Below are positions 15,960 through 23,820 of a stretch of 64,000 nt of DNA, one piece after another (within the stretch, counting starts at the first letter, position 1; every line of letters starts with the position of its first letter). Source of the DNA: a virus; IMG/VR virus record IMGVR_UViG_3300037247_000990, positions 1 through 64,000 of that record; one strand, 5' to 3'. The notes under the pieces were generated by a model, which saw only the letters and a list, made by a program, of their open reading frames with translations, made no database searches and was not told where the DNA came from. A program made the position numbers and the translations under genes.

Positions 15960-17865
15960 AGCGATCCGCGTAGGCCGGAGACCTGCCGGGCCGCCGGGCA
16001 AGCGCGGGCGGACGACTCGCGGAGTAGCCGACGCCAACCTCGCTGTGTTCCGCCGTGGCGTGCTGGCGGGCCTGAAGGACCTCAAGGGGCGAGCGTCGCT
16101 TGCCGAGATCGCGGACCAGATGTTGCGAGGTCAGCAGTTCAAGGTCCTCCAGATGTTCGGCGTCGAGGGCACCAGGGTGGTCGGCGACAGCCCGGAGTTC
16201 GGGGCCATGCTCAGGGTGTGGCGTCGCGTCTTCGAGGACTCGGCGATGGAGAACCTGGCCCGCACTCCGAGCCAGTTTCGTCGGCTCGGTCTGTTGAAGG
16301 TGACCCCGGAGGAGGCCGAGGCGGCTCTCGGGTTCAAGTTCGACATGTTCAATCCAGAGTCGGTGGCGTTCATCCAGACCAGCGAGTTCCTCCTGGTCAG
16401 GGGTATCAACAGGAGGACCCGCGAGGGCCTACGCACGATCATGTCGGCGTCGTTCCAGGACGGTATCCCCCCGGCGGCGTCGGCGCGCCGTATCCGCCAG
16501 ATCGTCGGGCTGACGTCAAAACAGGCAGAGATGGTCATCAACTTCCGGCGGGCCCTGACTGGAGGGCGCGGTGCCGGTCCGTTGCGTGCGGTTCTAAGCC
16601 GGCAGCTCCGAGACCGGCGGTTCGACCCCACGGTTCTTCGGGCCATCGACCAGGGCATCGTCCTGACGGCCGCGCAGAGGGAGAAGATGGTTGCCCGCTT
16701 CGCCGAACGGCTCCTGGCGTTCCGAGCCAACAACATCGCTCGAACCGAGACCATGCGCGCCGCCAGCGCTGGCCAGCAGGCTCTATGGAGCCAGATGGTT
16801 CAGCAGCGGATACTCATCCCCCAGGAGATGAGGCGGGTCTGGATCGTCACCCGGGACGACCGTCTGTGCCCGATCTGCGAGCCCATCCCCGAACTGAACG
16901 CGGGCGGCGTCGGGATGGACGAGCCATTCAGGACGCCCGCTGGCGATCTCATGCACCCGCCGGCCCATCCTCAATGTTTATCGGGAGACACGCTCGTACT
17001 GGCCTCTGGGGTTTCGGCCACGAGCGAACGATGGTTTGAAGGCGATCTCGTCGTCATTCGCACGGCCGGAGGCAAGCAACTCAGGTGCACAGCCAATCAC
17101 CCGATACTGACGGATCGGGGATGGATTGGCGCTGAGCTCCTTAATGTGGGCGACCAAGTAATCGGCCGCGCCGCCGGTAAGCGGATGCCGCCGCTTATCA
17201 ATAACGATGGCGACGATATGCCAACCCGCATCCATGATATAGCGAAAGCGTTTGGGTGTTCGCGCGGCGTGACGGCCAGAGAAGTGCCAGTGACCGCCCC
17301 AGACTTCCACAACGACGGGGTGGGCAGCGAGGTCGCAATTATACGGGCCAAGAGCCATCTGAGCGACGGTCTCGACGCCGCGAAATCTCAGCATCTTGCG
17401 CAGTACCTTTTCGTTCTCGGTTATCAGTGCCCCCGCGTTCGCGGCTCGCGCCATAGCGGCGCGGCACAATGTCTCGAAGCTCCGCTTTATTCCGAGCGAC
17501 GCCTTGTGAGCGGCCTTGACTTGATGACGGCGGGCAGCGGTGCTCATGCGGGACCACTTGAGTTCTTCGGCCTCGCTCTGCCCGCGCAAGGCAACGCCGT
17601 ATTCGATGAGCCGGGCCGTCAGGGTCTTTCGGCTAACGCCGAAGACGGGAGCGAGTTGGTTGACCGACTCGCCGGCCAGATATCTCCTGACCAGATCATC
17701 GGGGTCGAGCGGGTGCCATTTAGGGGGCATGTCTATAATCTCCAAACGGAAAGTGGTTGGTTCGTGTCAAACGGCATCATAACACATAACTGTCGCTGCG
17801 ACATGGCCCTGCGGAGGGTCGAGACGCTGGGCCGGCCGATTGTCCCCGGATCGAGGGCGGCGTGA
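15934..17865 (+). CDS. MuF/SPP1 gp7-like head morphogenesis protein containing an intein
   Basis: 643 residues from ATG 15934 (GTG at 15913 would add seven). The exteins make a 371-residue minor head protein of the MuF type, which binds the portal and may enter with DNA. The helical N-terminal domain is followed by ARTETMRAASAGQQALWSQM and the Cys/His motif CPICEP ... HPPAHPQ/CRCDMALRR. The intein interrupts exactly between HPQ and CRC, the conserved metal-like site, so splicing should be needed for function. The stop overlaps the HAD gene start (GTGA). Confidence 0.88.
   Translation: MLVARPADKAIRVGRRPAGPPGKRGRTTRGVADANLAVFRRGVLAGLKDLKGRASLAEIADQMLRGQQFKVLQMFGVEGTRVVGDSPEFGAMLRVWRRVFEDSAMENLARTPSQFRRLGLLKVTPEEAEAALGFKFDMFNPESVAFIQTSEFLLVRGINRRTREGLRTIMSASFQDGIPPAASARRIRQIVGLTSKQAEMVINFRRALTGGRGAGPLRAVLSRQLRDRRFDPTVLRAIDQGIVLTAAQREKMVARFAERLLAFRANNIARTETMRAASAGQQALWSQMVQQRILIPQEMRRVWIVTRDDRLCPICEPIPELNAGGVGMDEPFRTPAGDLMHPPAHPQCLSGDTLVLASGVSATSERWFEGDLVVIRTAGGKQLRCTANHPILTDRGWIGAELLNVGDQVIGRAAGKRMPPLINNDGDDMPTRIHDIAKAFGCSRGVTAREVPVTAPDFHNDGVGSEVAIIRAKSHLSDGLDAAKSQHLAQYLFVLGYQCPRVRGSRHSGAAQCLEAPLYSERRLVSGLDLMTAGSGAHAGPLEFFGLALPAQGNAVFDEPGRQGLSANAEDGSELVDRLAGQISPDQIIGVERVPFRGHVYNLQTESGWFVSNGIITHNCRCDMALRRVETLGRPIVPGSRAA
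16975..17790 (+). other. intein in the MuF-like protein
   Basis: 272 residues, Cys1 (16975) to Asn272 (17790), with Cys as +1 residue. Block A CLSGDTLVLASGV, block B CTANHPILTDRGW, block F GHVYNLQTESGWFV and block G NGIITHN/C are all present, with the penultimate His. Catalytic residues for class 1 protein splicing look intact. The ~150-residue middle contains TAPDFHNDGVGSEVAII. No LAGLIDADG or HNH motif lies in the sense frame; the endonuclease is encoded on the other strand. Confidence 0.9.
16978..17730 (-). CDS. Vsr-like homing endonuclease encoded antisense to the intein
   Basis: 250 residues from ATG 17730, with GGAG eight bases upstream; the TTG at 17745 is an alternative. N-terminal helix-turn-helix (RRYLAGESVNQLAPVFGVSR, then KTLTARLIEYGVALRGQSEA). 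The C-terminal nuclease domain has GPYNCDLAAHPVVVEVWGGH, WHFSGRHAARTPKRFRYIMD and GWHIVAIVIDKRRHPLTGGA, the pattern of very-short-patch-repair-like (EDxHD) homing endonucleases known from phages. The TAA stop (16980-16978) directly abuts the intein Cys1 codon. Codons of the two strands are in register. Confidence 0.85.
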   Translation of the reverse strand: MPPKWHPLDPDDLVRRYLAGESVNQLAPVFGVSRKTLTARLIEYGVALRGQSEAEELKWSRMSTAARRHQVKAAHKASLGIKRSFETLCRAAMARAANAGALITENEKVLRKMLRFRGVETVAQMALGPYNCDLAAHPVVVEVWGGHWHFSGRHAARTPKRFRYIMDAGWHIVAIVIDKRRHPLTGGAADYLVAHIKELSANPSPIRQYRVIGCAPELLASGRANDDEIAFKPSFARGRNPRGQYERVSR

Positions 17866-18209
17866 AGAATCACCGCCACAAATATCAGACCATCTTCGTC
17901 GATGTCGACGGGACGCTCATCCTCTGGTCAGAGAACCGACCAGGCAAGGCGTTCTCCGGTGTCCCGAAGATGAATATGAGGCTGATCAGGTGGCTGATAG
18001 AGTGGCGGCGGAAGAATCCGGAAGGCAATATCTACGTCTGGTCGACCAGCGGCGCGATCCATGCAGAGTGGGCAGTCGAGTTCTGTGGGCTTGAGGAATT
18101 GATCGATGGTGCTATGGCGAAACCGGACCTCATTGTCGACGACTCCTTTACGTGGCTGAAGAAACGGGCCAGGATGCACCCCGATCTGACCATGGCGGAG
18201 CAAGGATGA
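17862..18209 (+). CDS. small HAD-family hydrolase
   Basis: 115 residues from GTG. IFVDVDGTLILW is the HAD motif I (DxDGT), IYVWSTSGAIH fits motif II, and KPDLIVDDSF gives the acidic motif IV. Short HAD phosphatases of this type occur in many phages, acting on nucleotides, sugars or nucleic acid ends. No cap domain. Coupled to the MuF-like gene by GTGA overlap. Confidence 0.75.
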   Translation: MKNHRHKYQTIFVDVDGTLILWSENRPGKAFSGVPKMNMRLIRWLIEWRRKNPEGNIYVWSTSGAIHAEWAVEFCGLEELIDGAMAKPDLIVDDSFTWLKKRARMHPDLTMAEQG

Positions 18210-18424
18210 TGGCAGTTGAAAATGGAATAACGGTTAAAGAACTAATAGGGAACCTGCAAGAGTACGATGAAGAAGCAAAGGTCTCGTTTTGGTTGGGCCC
18301 GTCTACACAGCTTGAAATACTCTCGATTTATTCTGGCGATCTTAAAGCCGGACCACCCGTGGGGTTCGTCGAAGAAAAACCTGAGAGCGATCCCGATGTG
18401 TGTATCGATATGGAGACTATGTGA
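18206..18424 (+). CDS. hypothetical protein
   Basis: 72 residues from the ATG overlapping the upstream stop (ATGA). ITVKELIGNLQEYDEEAKVS is a helix followed by a strand, then an acidic C-terminus. Similar VxELIxxLxxxDPDAxV openings are common in small phage proteins without known function. Coupled to the next gene by TGATG. Confidence 0.6.
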   Translation: MMAVENGITVKELIGNLQEYDEEAKVSFWLGPSTQLEILSIYSGDLKAGPPVGFVEEKPESDPDVCIDMETM

Positions 18425-18690
18425 TGGACGAGCTAATCGGTAAGATCACGACGGACATCGCCTACTACATGATCAAGAGCGATCTGCAACTGGTCGTCGG
18501 TGCCGGCCTTCCCGGCTCTCACCCCGAACATCTCCGGGGGATCGCCGAGGTGGCCTGCAAGACGATCATGGACGCAGCGGTTAGGAGGGCAGTCAAGGAG
18601 AAGCTCCCGTCTGCAGACAGCGGCGAGAATCCGACCGGGACCGACTTCACCAAACGTCCAGTTTATGACCCCCCGGAGGAACCACTTTGA
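18424..18690 (+). CDS. hypothetical protein
   Basis: 88 residues beginning MDELIGKITTDIAYYMIKSD. Mostly helical, then a Pro/Asp/Thr-rich tail. No family recognised. Start is fixed by the TGATG overlap with the gene before; the end overlaps the TTG start of the gene after. Confidence 0.6.
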   Translation: MDELIGKITTDIAYYMIKSDLQLVVGAGLPGSHPEHLRGIAEVACKTIMDAAVRRAVKEKLPSADSGENPTGTDFTKRPVYDPPEEPL

Positions 18691-18878
18691 TCGAGGCCCT
18701 TGAGTGTGGATTTGACCAAGCGGACATCGAGGCGTCGGTCGAGCGCATCCTCGACGTTGTAGAGAAGTGGATGAACCGGAACGCGGCGGGCAAGCTAACT
18801 CCGGTTGAACAGAAGCAAGCGATGAAAGAAATCGAGACCGCTTTTCTCGAGGAAGCGACGAGGCCGCCGAGGAAATGA
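18687..18878 (+). CDS. small helical hypothetical protein
   Basis: 63 residues from a TTG overlapping the upstream TGA. The sequence is wholly helical and acidic (DIEASVERILDVVEKWMNRN, then TPVEQKQAMKEIETAFLEEA). No family recognised. The stop overlaps the ATG of the Cys-rich gene downstream. Confidence 0.55.
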   Translation: MIEALECGFDQADIEASVERILDVVEKWMNRNAAGKLTPVEQKQAMKEIETAFLEEATRPPRK

Positions 18879-19039
18879 CGACCGGTGACGAAAATACCGA
18901 CAGTAAACACCTGCTTCTGACGAAGCTAGAATGGGACGCGTTATGCCATGGCCCTTGCCTGCTTTGTACGGACCTGGACTGCCTCTTGAACGGGTGTCGC
19001 CGTAAACGACGCCAGGAGACCGAGGCCGAAGATGGATAA
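18875..19039 (+). CDS. 54-residue Cys-rich protein
   Basis: ATG 18875 overlaps the preceding TGA (ATGA); the TAA overlaps the next gene. LCHGPCLLCTDLDCLLNGCR has five Cys and one His in 20 residues, followed by a basic stretch, so metal binding is likely. Both junctions are coupled, which argues that it is a real gene despite its size. Confidence 0.55.
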   Translation: MTTGDENTDSKHLLLTKLEWDALCHGPCLLCTDLDCLLNGCRRKRRQETEAEDG

Positions 19040-19346
19040 GATCGCTAAGAGAGTCGTCCTATGGGGAGCGTTCCTGGGCCTGGTGGCGGGCGGTCTAGGC
19101 GGTGCCTACGCGGCGGTCGATAGGTTCCTCACGCTGGAGACCCGCGTGGCGGCCAACACGTCCACCCTCCAACAGGACCAGTGGATCAACCTGAACCGGC
19201 TTAAGGCAAACGGCGTTCCGCTCACCAGGGAGCAGTGGACCCGGTGGTGTCGGTGGGGTCTGCGGTACAGGTTCATTCAGAATTGCGGGACGTGGAGCCC
19301 CAGGGGCGAACAGCCACGGCCGAGCCCGAGGCGCAGAGACCGATGA
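19032..19346 (+). CDS. small membrane-anchored protein
   Basis: 104 residues. One N-terminal transmembrane segment (VVLWGAFLGLVAGGLGGAYA) is followed by a helical stretch and a Trp-rich basic C-terminus (REQWTRWCRWGLRYRFIQN). No family recognised. Its place between packaging and protease genes is odd for a lysis protein. Overlaps the HNH gene by four bases. Confidence 0.6.
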   Translation: MDKIAKRVVLWGAFLGLVAGGLGGAYAAVDRFLTLETRVAANTSTLQQDQWINLNRLKANGVPLTREQWTRWCRWGLRYRFIQNCGTWSPRGEQPRPSPRRRDR

Positions 19347-19786
19347 GCTATCGCCGACCGCCTGCCCCTCCGTTCAAGACCTCGCCCCTCGGCATCTGCA
19401 TGGGTTGCGGCGTGGACACCGGGCGAACGAACGGGCGGTGGTGCAACGACTGCCGGATACCATGGCAGATCATTACGAGCCCGTCGTCTGCTCGCTACCA
19501 TGTTTGGAAGAGGGACGACGGGGTCTGTGCTGGTTGCGGGGAGTTCGCCGGCCATCTCCTCAATATGCCAGGGACTGAAAATACATGGCAGGTCGACCAC
19601 GTGTTCCCCCTCTGGACGGCGGCCGGCGAGATCGCTTTCTGGGGGCTTTGCAACCTCCAGACCCTATGCGGCCTCTGCCACAAGGCGAAGAACGCCAAGG
19701 AGGCTAAGCAGCGGGCGAAGGAGGCCAGGTGCCGGGTCAAGTTCGGCGGTGAGCCGGAGCCCGAACAGATGAGGTTGCCGTGGTAG
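19343..19786 (+). CDS. HNH endonuclease
   Basis: 147 residues from the ATG overlapping the upstream stop. N-terminal zinc knuckles CMGCGVDTG and CNDCRIPW, then VCAGCGEFAG, the HNH core WQVDHVFPLW, and GLCNLQTLCGLCHKAKNAKE. Free-standing HNH proteins near the terminase are common in cos-type siphoviruses, where they assist terminase cleavage; here it lies after the portal and head genes. It could be a packaging partner or a homing enzyme. Confidence 0.85.
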   Translation: MSYRRPPAPPFKTSPLGICMGCGVDTGRTNGRWCNDCRIPWQIITSPSSARYHVWKRDDGVCAGCGEFAGHLLNMPGTENTWQVDHVFPLWTAAGEIAFWGLCNLQTLCGLCHKAKNAKEAKQRAKEARCRVKFGGEPEPEQMRLPW

Positions 19787-20064
19787 AGACGATCAACTGG
19801 TTCGTGGTGATCCCGTCGCCCGGAGTTCCAGAATATATCCGCGCCGTTCGACTTTTTAATGATCGCATGAAGGCTGAAGTCTATGCAGCAATGACCGGCG
19901 GTCAGGTGAAACCGGCTATCGACGTAGACGCCTTGTTGGCACACCAAAACCGAGGAGAGAGCAATGAGCAGCCAATGGATGAAGCGGATCGCCAAGCTGG
20001 TAACGTTCGGCGAGGCGATGGATCAGATGGAGGAGGAGAGCCAGATAAGCCGCCTGACGGGTAA
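19780..20064 (+). CDS. hypothetical protein
   Basis: 94 residues from GTG 19780, overlapping the HNH stop. The first half (TINWFVVIPSPGVPEYIRAV) looks globular; the last 30 residues are Gly/Asp/Pro-rich and overlap the protease gene by 101 bases. That overlap is long, so the annotated C-terminus may be an accident of an open frame. No family recognised. Confidence 0.45.
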   Translation: MVETINWFVVIPSPGVPEYIRAVRLFNDRMKAEVYAAMTGGQVKPAIDVDALLAHQNRGESNEQPMDEADRQAGNVRRGDGSDGGGEPDKPPDG

Positions 20065-20743
20065 GCTCTGGGACATGGTGCATGCCCTCGGTCGAGCATT
20101 ACAGTCGATCACCGAGGACGAGGACACCGATGACGACGCCAAGGGGCGATTGGTCCAGAAGGGTTACGACGACTTCCTGTCCGGAGCGAAATTCCTGCTC
20201 GACGACCCCGCCGAGACTCTAGCTCGGACGGCTCCTGATGTTGGTGACGTCCACGTCGAGTCGGCGAAGCACCCTACCGGCGGAAAGAAGAAGAAGGGCA
20301 AGAAGACCCCGCCCATGTTCCGGTCAGGCTTCGATGTCGCCAAGGTCGACCCCGACAAGAGGCTCGTCTTCGGGTGGGCCTCCATCGTCGAGAGAGGCGG
20401 CGAGCCCGTCGTGGATAAGCAGGGTGACATCATCGAGCCCGAGGAGATGGAGAAGGCGGCCTACGACTTCGTGCTCGACGCGCGGGTGGCCGGTGACAAC
20501 CACGAGAAGATCGGGGTAGGCCGACTGGTCGAGTCCTGCTTCTTCGATGCTGCCAAGACCGAGGCGATGGAGAAGTCCCTGACCGATCGCGGCATCGACA
20601 ACCAGATCGTGATCAAGGCGGTGGGTTGGTGGGTCGGCTTCCACATCGACGACGACCAGGTGTGGAAGGACATCAAGAGCGGCAAGAGCGTGGCGTTCTC
20701 CATCGGTGGCAGGGCAACCGTCGAAGAACTTGAAGCGGCGTAA
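19964..20743 (+). CDS. prohead protease, XkdF/S78-like
   Basis: 259 residues with a GAGGAGAG ribosome site. The C-terminal domain has LVFGWASIVERGGEPVVDKQ, GDIIEPEEMEKAAYDFVLDA, VESCFFDAA and WWVGFHIDDDQVWKDIKSGK, ending AFSIGG: the XkdF-like phage prohead protease fold. Residues 1-115 are helical and Lys-rich (GGKKKKGKKTP). It would cleave scaffold and capsid during maturation. A scaffold-like gene follows after one small regulator-type gene. Confidence 0.8.
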   Translation: MSSQWMKRIAKLVTFGEAMDQMEEESQISRLTGKLWDMVHALGRALQSITEDEDTDDDAKGRLVQKGYDDFLSGAKFLLDDPAETLARTAPDVGDVHVESAKHPTGGKKKKGKKTPPMFRSGFDVAKVDPDKRLVFGWASIVERGGEPVVDKQGDIIEPEEMEKAAYDFVLDARVAGDNHEKIGVGRLVESCFFDAAKTEAMEKSLTDRGIDNQIVIKAVGWWVGFHIDDDQVWKDIKSGKSVAFSIGGRATVEELEAA

Positions 20744-21035
20744 AACAAAGCGGCGTCTGACGCCGTGGAGCGATGAGGAAAGGGCGGCGCTAGACGCGCT
20801 GCTGCCGTGCCCCGACGTTTCGATCCTAGACATCGCGGACCAGCTCGGGCGCTCCGAGGACTCCGTTAAAGCGTACATGAACCGCAATAAGTTGAGGCGG
20901 TCGGGGCCCGTGCGGAGCCGCCGCTGCCTCGCCTGCCGGCGCATCTTTACCGTTCGCTATCGGTTCAACTTCGTCTGCCCCCGGTGCAAGAAGGACCCCG
21001 GCTGGCATACTCTAGCCGACCCAGAGACCTCCTAA
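20706..21035 (+). CDS. Myb-like helix-turn-helix plus zinc-ribbon protein
   Basis: 109 residues from GTG 20706; a TTG at 20730 would shorten it by eight. TPWSDEERAALDALLPCPDV and ILDIADQLGRSEDSVKAYMN form a Myb/SANT-type helix-turn-helix. RRCLACRRIFTVRYRFNFVC and PRCKKD supply two CxxC pairs of a zinc ribbon. It looks like a DNA-binding regulator or a small homing-associated protein. It is wedged between protease and scaffold, overlapping the protease gene by 38 bases. Confidence 0.7.
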   Translation: MAGQPSKNLKRRKTKRRLTPWSDEERAALDALLPCPDVSILDIADQLGRSEDSVKAYMNRNKLRRSGPVRSRRCLACRRIFTVRYRFNFVCPRCKKDPGWHTLADPETS

Positions 21036-21106
21036 GTCGCTGCATCAACACAGCTATTACCAACCCTGACACTGGTTCTGAAATCGGCCCCTATACTTTA
21101 GGCGCT

Positions 21107-22003
21107 ATGCCACAAGTGCGGCGAAAACTCAGGATCACCGAGGTGTCGCTGTGTGCTGACCCGGCCAACAGCGACGCAAGGGTGGCCTTGTTCAAAACGG
21201 CGGACCATGAAGACCTCGATAAAGTTCGCAAAGCGTCGCCAAAGGCTAACCCCGGCAAGTCCTTGTCGAATGTCTTGAAGGAGAGCGACGTGCCCAAAAT
21301 CGACCTCACCAAAATCGACTTCTCCGGCATCGAAGATGAAGCCGTTCGAGAGGCCCTTACGGCCAGCGTTACCGAGGTAGCCGAGGCGGCGAACGAAGCC
21401 ATCGAGGCATCCGAGAAAGCGACGGCCGAGAAGGAAGAGGAACTCGCGACCGTCAAGACCGAGTTGGAGGAGGCTAAGAAGGCGGCCGAGGAGAAGGACG
21501 AGGACGGCGGCAAGAAGAAGCCCGTCGACAAGTCGAGGCTCTCGGATGCGGAGAGGGCCCAGGTGGAGGCCCTCGAAAAGTCGAACGAGGACTTGCGCAA
21601 GGAAGCCGAGGCCAAGGAGAAGCGGATCGTCAGTCTCGAGGATGTCGAGAAGACCCGCGAGATGACGGACCTCGCAAAGTCGTTCGACTCGGTCACCTAC
21701 GACACCGACGACCTGGTGTCGATTTTCAAGAGCTGCGACGAGGACGAACTCACCGCGCTCAAGAAGTTGCTCAGCGCGGTCAACGAGCAGATCAAGACGG
21801 CCGCCCTGTTCGCCGAGCTGGGCAAGGCCGGCAGCGTCGGCGGCGACGCCTACGCGCAGCTCCAGGACCTCGCCAAGGATCTCCGCAAGACGGAGACCGG
21901 GCTGACTCAGCATCAGGCGTTCTCCAAGGTCTACGACGCCAACCCCGATCTGGCTGCTCAGCACAAGCGCGAGCAAGCCGAGAAGCGCCAACTGGCCCAC
22001 TGA
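21107..22003 (+). CDS. capsid scaffold-like coiled-coil protein
   Basis: 298 residues from ATG 21107; a GTG at 20984 would extend it over doubtful sequence. It opens with RRKLRITEVSLCADPANSDA, a motif often seen at the end of prohead protease domains. A long Glu/Ala/Lys coiled coil (about 85-190) and acidic helical C-terminus follow, typical of phage scaffolds. It lies directly before the capsid genes. In other phages this region may be fused to the protease. Confidence 0.7.
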   Translation: MPQVRRKLRITEVSLCADPANSDARVALFKTADHEDLDKVRKASPKANPGKSLSNVLKESDVPKIDLTKIDFSGIEDEAVREALTASVTEVAEAANEAIEASEKATAEKEEELATVKTELEEAKKAAEEKDEDGGKKKPVDKSRLSDAERAQVEALEKSNEDLRKEAEAKEKRIVSLEDVEKTREMTDLAKSFDSVTYDTDDLVSIFKSCDEDELTALKKLLSAVNEQIKTAALFAELGKAGSVGGDAYAQLQDLAKDLRKTETGLTQHQAFSKVYDANPDLAAQHKREQAEKRQLAH

Positions 22004-22035
22004 CAGCGGTCAACGGGCAAGATTAGGAGGCCATC

Positions 22036-22443
22036 ATGGCTACCCAGAACCAGCTCTTTCAGCTCCCCGGCATGACCGCCGACGCGAACCTCTCGGCGAA
22101 GCAGTTTTACTTCGTCGTGCAGGGGACCACCAAGAAGCGCGTCGGGCTTGCCAGCGTCGACGGCGAGGTCGTGGATGGCGTCTTGCAGAACAAGCCGAAC
22201 GCCTCCGGCCAGGTGGCCGAGGTCATGTCGAGTGGACTTACCAAGGTCGTTGCTGGTGAGACGCTATCTCCGGGAGACCTTATCAAGACGGGATCGGACG
22301 GGAAGGCATTGATAGCCGAAGGCACGATCACCGGCGCGGACTTGGGCGACTACGTCGTCGGCCGGTGCTATATCGGCGCGGCCTCCGGTGAAATCGCGAC
22401 GATCAGCATCGGGCTGATCTCGTTCCGCGTCGAAGCCCAGTAA
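22036..22443 (+). CDS. DUF2190-like capsid decoration protein
   Basis: 135 residues, small beta-rich and Gly/Val-rich: KKRVGLASVDGEVVDGVLQN, ETLSPGDLIKTGSDGKALIA, ADLGDYVVGRCYIGAASGEI. This is the pattern of DUF2190 or head-decoration proteins that stabilise the capsid surface. It sits immediately before the major capsid gene, the usual position, with GGAGG ahead of the ATG. Confidence 0.75.
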   Translation: MATQNQLFQLPGMTADANLSAKQFYFVVQGTTKKRVGLASVDGEVVDGVLQNKPNASGQVAEVMSSGLTKVVAGETLSPGDLIKTGSDGKALIAEGTITGADLGDYVVGRCYIGAASGEIATISIGLISFRVEAQ

Positions 22444-22467
22444 CCGCCCATCGAATAGGAGGGTTCA

Positions 22468-23421
22468 ATGCCCCAACCGACCACTTCTGATGTACACGTC
22501 GATGCGGCGCTGTCCGACATCTCGATAGCGTTCCTGCAGGACGAGGCGAAGTACGTCGCCGGCAGGGTGTTCCCACCAGTCGCGGTGGACCATCGCACCG
22601 ACAAGTTCCACGTGTGGGAACGCAACGACTTCCTCCGCGACGAGGCCGAAGTCAGGCCCCCGGCCACCGAGTCGGCCGGCGGCGGGATCACGCTGACCCA
22701 GGACTCGTATTCCTGCGACGTCTGGGCCTTCCACAAGGACATCGACGCCCAGGTGAGGGCCAACGCCGACCCGGCGGTCGACCTGGAACGGACGGCGACG
22801 CTGTACGTTTCCCAGGTCATGCTGACCCGGCGCGAGCGGCAGTTCGCCGACGACTACTTCAAGCTCGGTGTCTGGACCACCGACGTGGTCGGCGCGACGG
22901 ACTTCGCCAAGTGGACCGACGCCACCAGCGACCCGGAGAAGGACGTGGCGGACGGCGTCAAGTCGATCCTCAAGCTGACCGGGTTCAAGCCGAACGTCCT
23001 GCTCGTTGGGTTTGACGTGCACCAGGCCCTCAAGAGGCACCCGCTGATCAAGGATCGGTACAAGCACACGTCGGCCGAGAGCATCACCGCCGAGATGATC
23101 GCCCGGTTCCTGGAGATCGACCGCTACATGGTCTCCGAGGCGATCTACGCGACGAACGTGGAGGGTGGGGTCAAGGCGTACGACTTCCACCTGGGCGGCG
23201 ACGCCATGCTGGTGTTCGCCAACCCGACCCCCGGACTGATGGTGCCGAGCGCCGGCTACAACTTCGTGTGGCGCGGCCTGACCGGGATGAACGACCTCGG
23301 GGTCGCCATCGCCAACATCCCCGTGCCCCTCAAGAAGGCCGACCGGATCGAGGGCGAGTTCGCCTTCGACATGAAGGTGGTGTCCGCCGAACTCGGGTAC
23401 TTCTTCTCGGCGGCGGTCTGA
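22468..23421 (+). CDS. major capsid protein
   Basis: 317 residues. RVFPPVAVDHRTDKFHVWER near the N-terminus, RANADPAVDLERTATLYVSQ in the spine-helix area and GGDAMLVFANPTPGLMVPSA towards the end match the HK97-fold capsid group of this phage type. AGGAGGG precedes the start. Position between decoration protein and head-completion genes agrees. High use of C- and G-ending codons is in keeping with a highly expressed gene. Confidence 0.88.
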   Translation: MPQPTTSDVHVDAALSDISIAFLQDEAKYVAGRVFPPVAVDHRTDKFHVWERNDFLRDEAEVRPPATESAGGGITLTQDSYSCDVWAFHKDIDAQVRANADPAVDLERTATLYVSQVMLTRRERQFADDYFKLGVWTTDVVGATDFAKWTDATSDPEKDVADGVKSILKLTGFKPNVLLVGFDVHQALKRHPLIKDRYKHTSAESITAEMIARFLEIDRYMVSEAIYATNVEGGVKAYDFHLGGDAMLVFANPTPGLMVPSAGYNFVWRGLTGMNDLGVAIANIPVPLKKADRIEGEFAFDMKVVSAELGYFFSAAV

Positions 23422-23810
23422 TGCCGGGCCCCGGCAACGGGTCGACGCTGGCCCCGATGGGTGAGCCGCTTGGCGAGTATGGCGGCGTCATCCTCCGCGA
23501 CCTGACGATCTTCGGCGAGGACTACCACCCCGGCGACGAGATCGCCGGTGAAATCCTGGGCCAAGTCCCGATCAACAACCTGATCGCTCTCCGGGATACG
23601 TCGATGATCCGGTTCCTCGACAAGTCGGGGACCGGCGATAACGACCGGATCGAGGAGCTCGAAATGGTCGTCGCCGACCTCGCCCTTCAGCTCGAAGTGT
23701 CACAGAAGATCGAGGCCGGGTTGGCGGCGACGGTCAAGACCCTCAAGGCCGATGTCGGGAAACTGAAGTCGGCCGCGACGAGGCGGGCGACGGCAAAGTC
23801 GAAGAAGTAA
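23421..23810 (+). CDS. hypothetical head-region protein
   Basis: 129 residues. The ATG overlaps the capsid stop (TGATG). The N-terminal part is Gly/Pro-rich and globular (YGGVILRDLTIFGEDYHPGD), the C-terminal 60 residues a coiled coil with a Lys-rich end. Possibly a head-completion or fibre protein; no family recognised. Confidence 0.6.
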   Translation: MPGPGNGSTLAPMGEPLGEYGGVILRDLTIFGEDYHPGDEIAGEILGQVPINNLIALRDTSMIRFLDKSGTGDNDRIEELEMVVADLALQLEVSQKIEAGLAATVKTLKADVGKLKSAATRRATAKSKK

Positions 23811-23820
23811 GGAGCCAGCC

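Noticed and set aside
17024-17700. other-frame short ORFs across the intein
   Set aside because: They lack motifs; only the sense intein and the Vsr-like antisense gene have family signatures.
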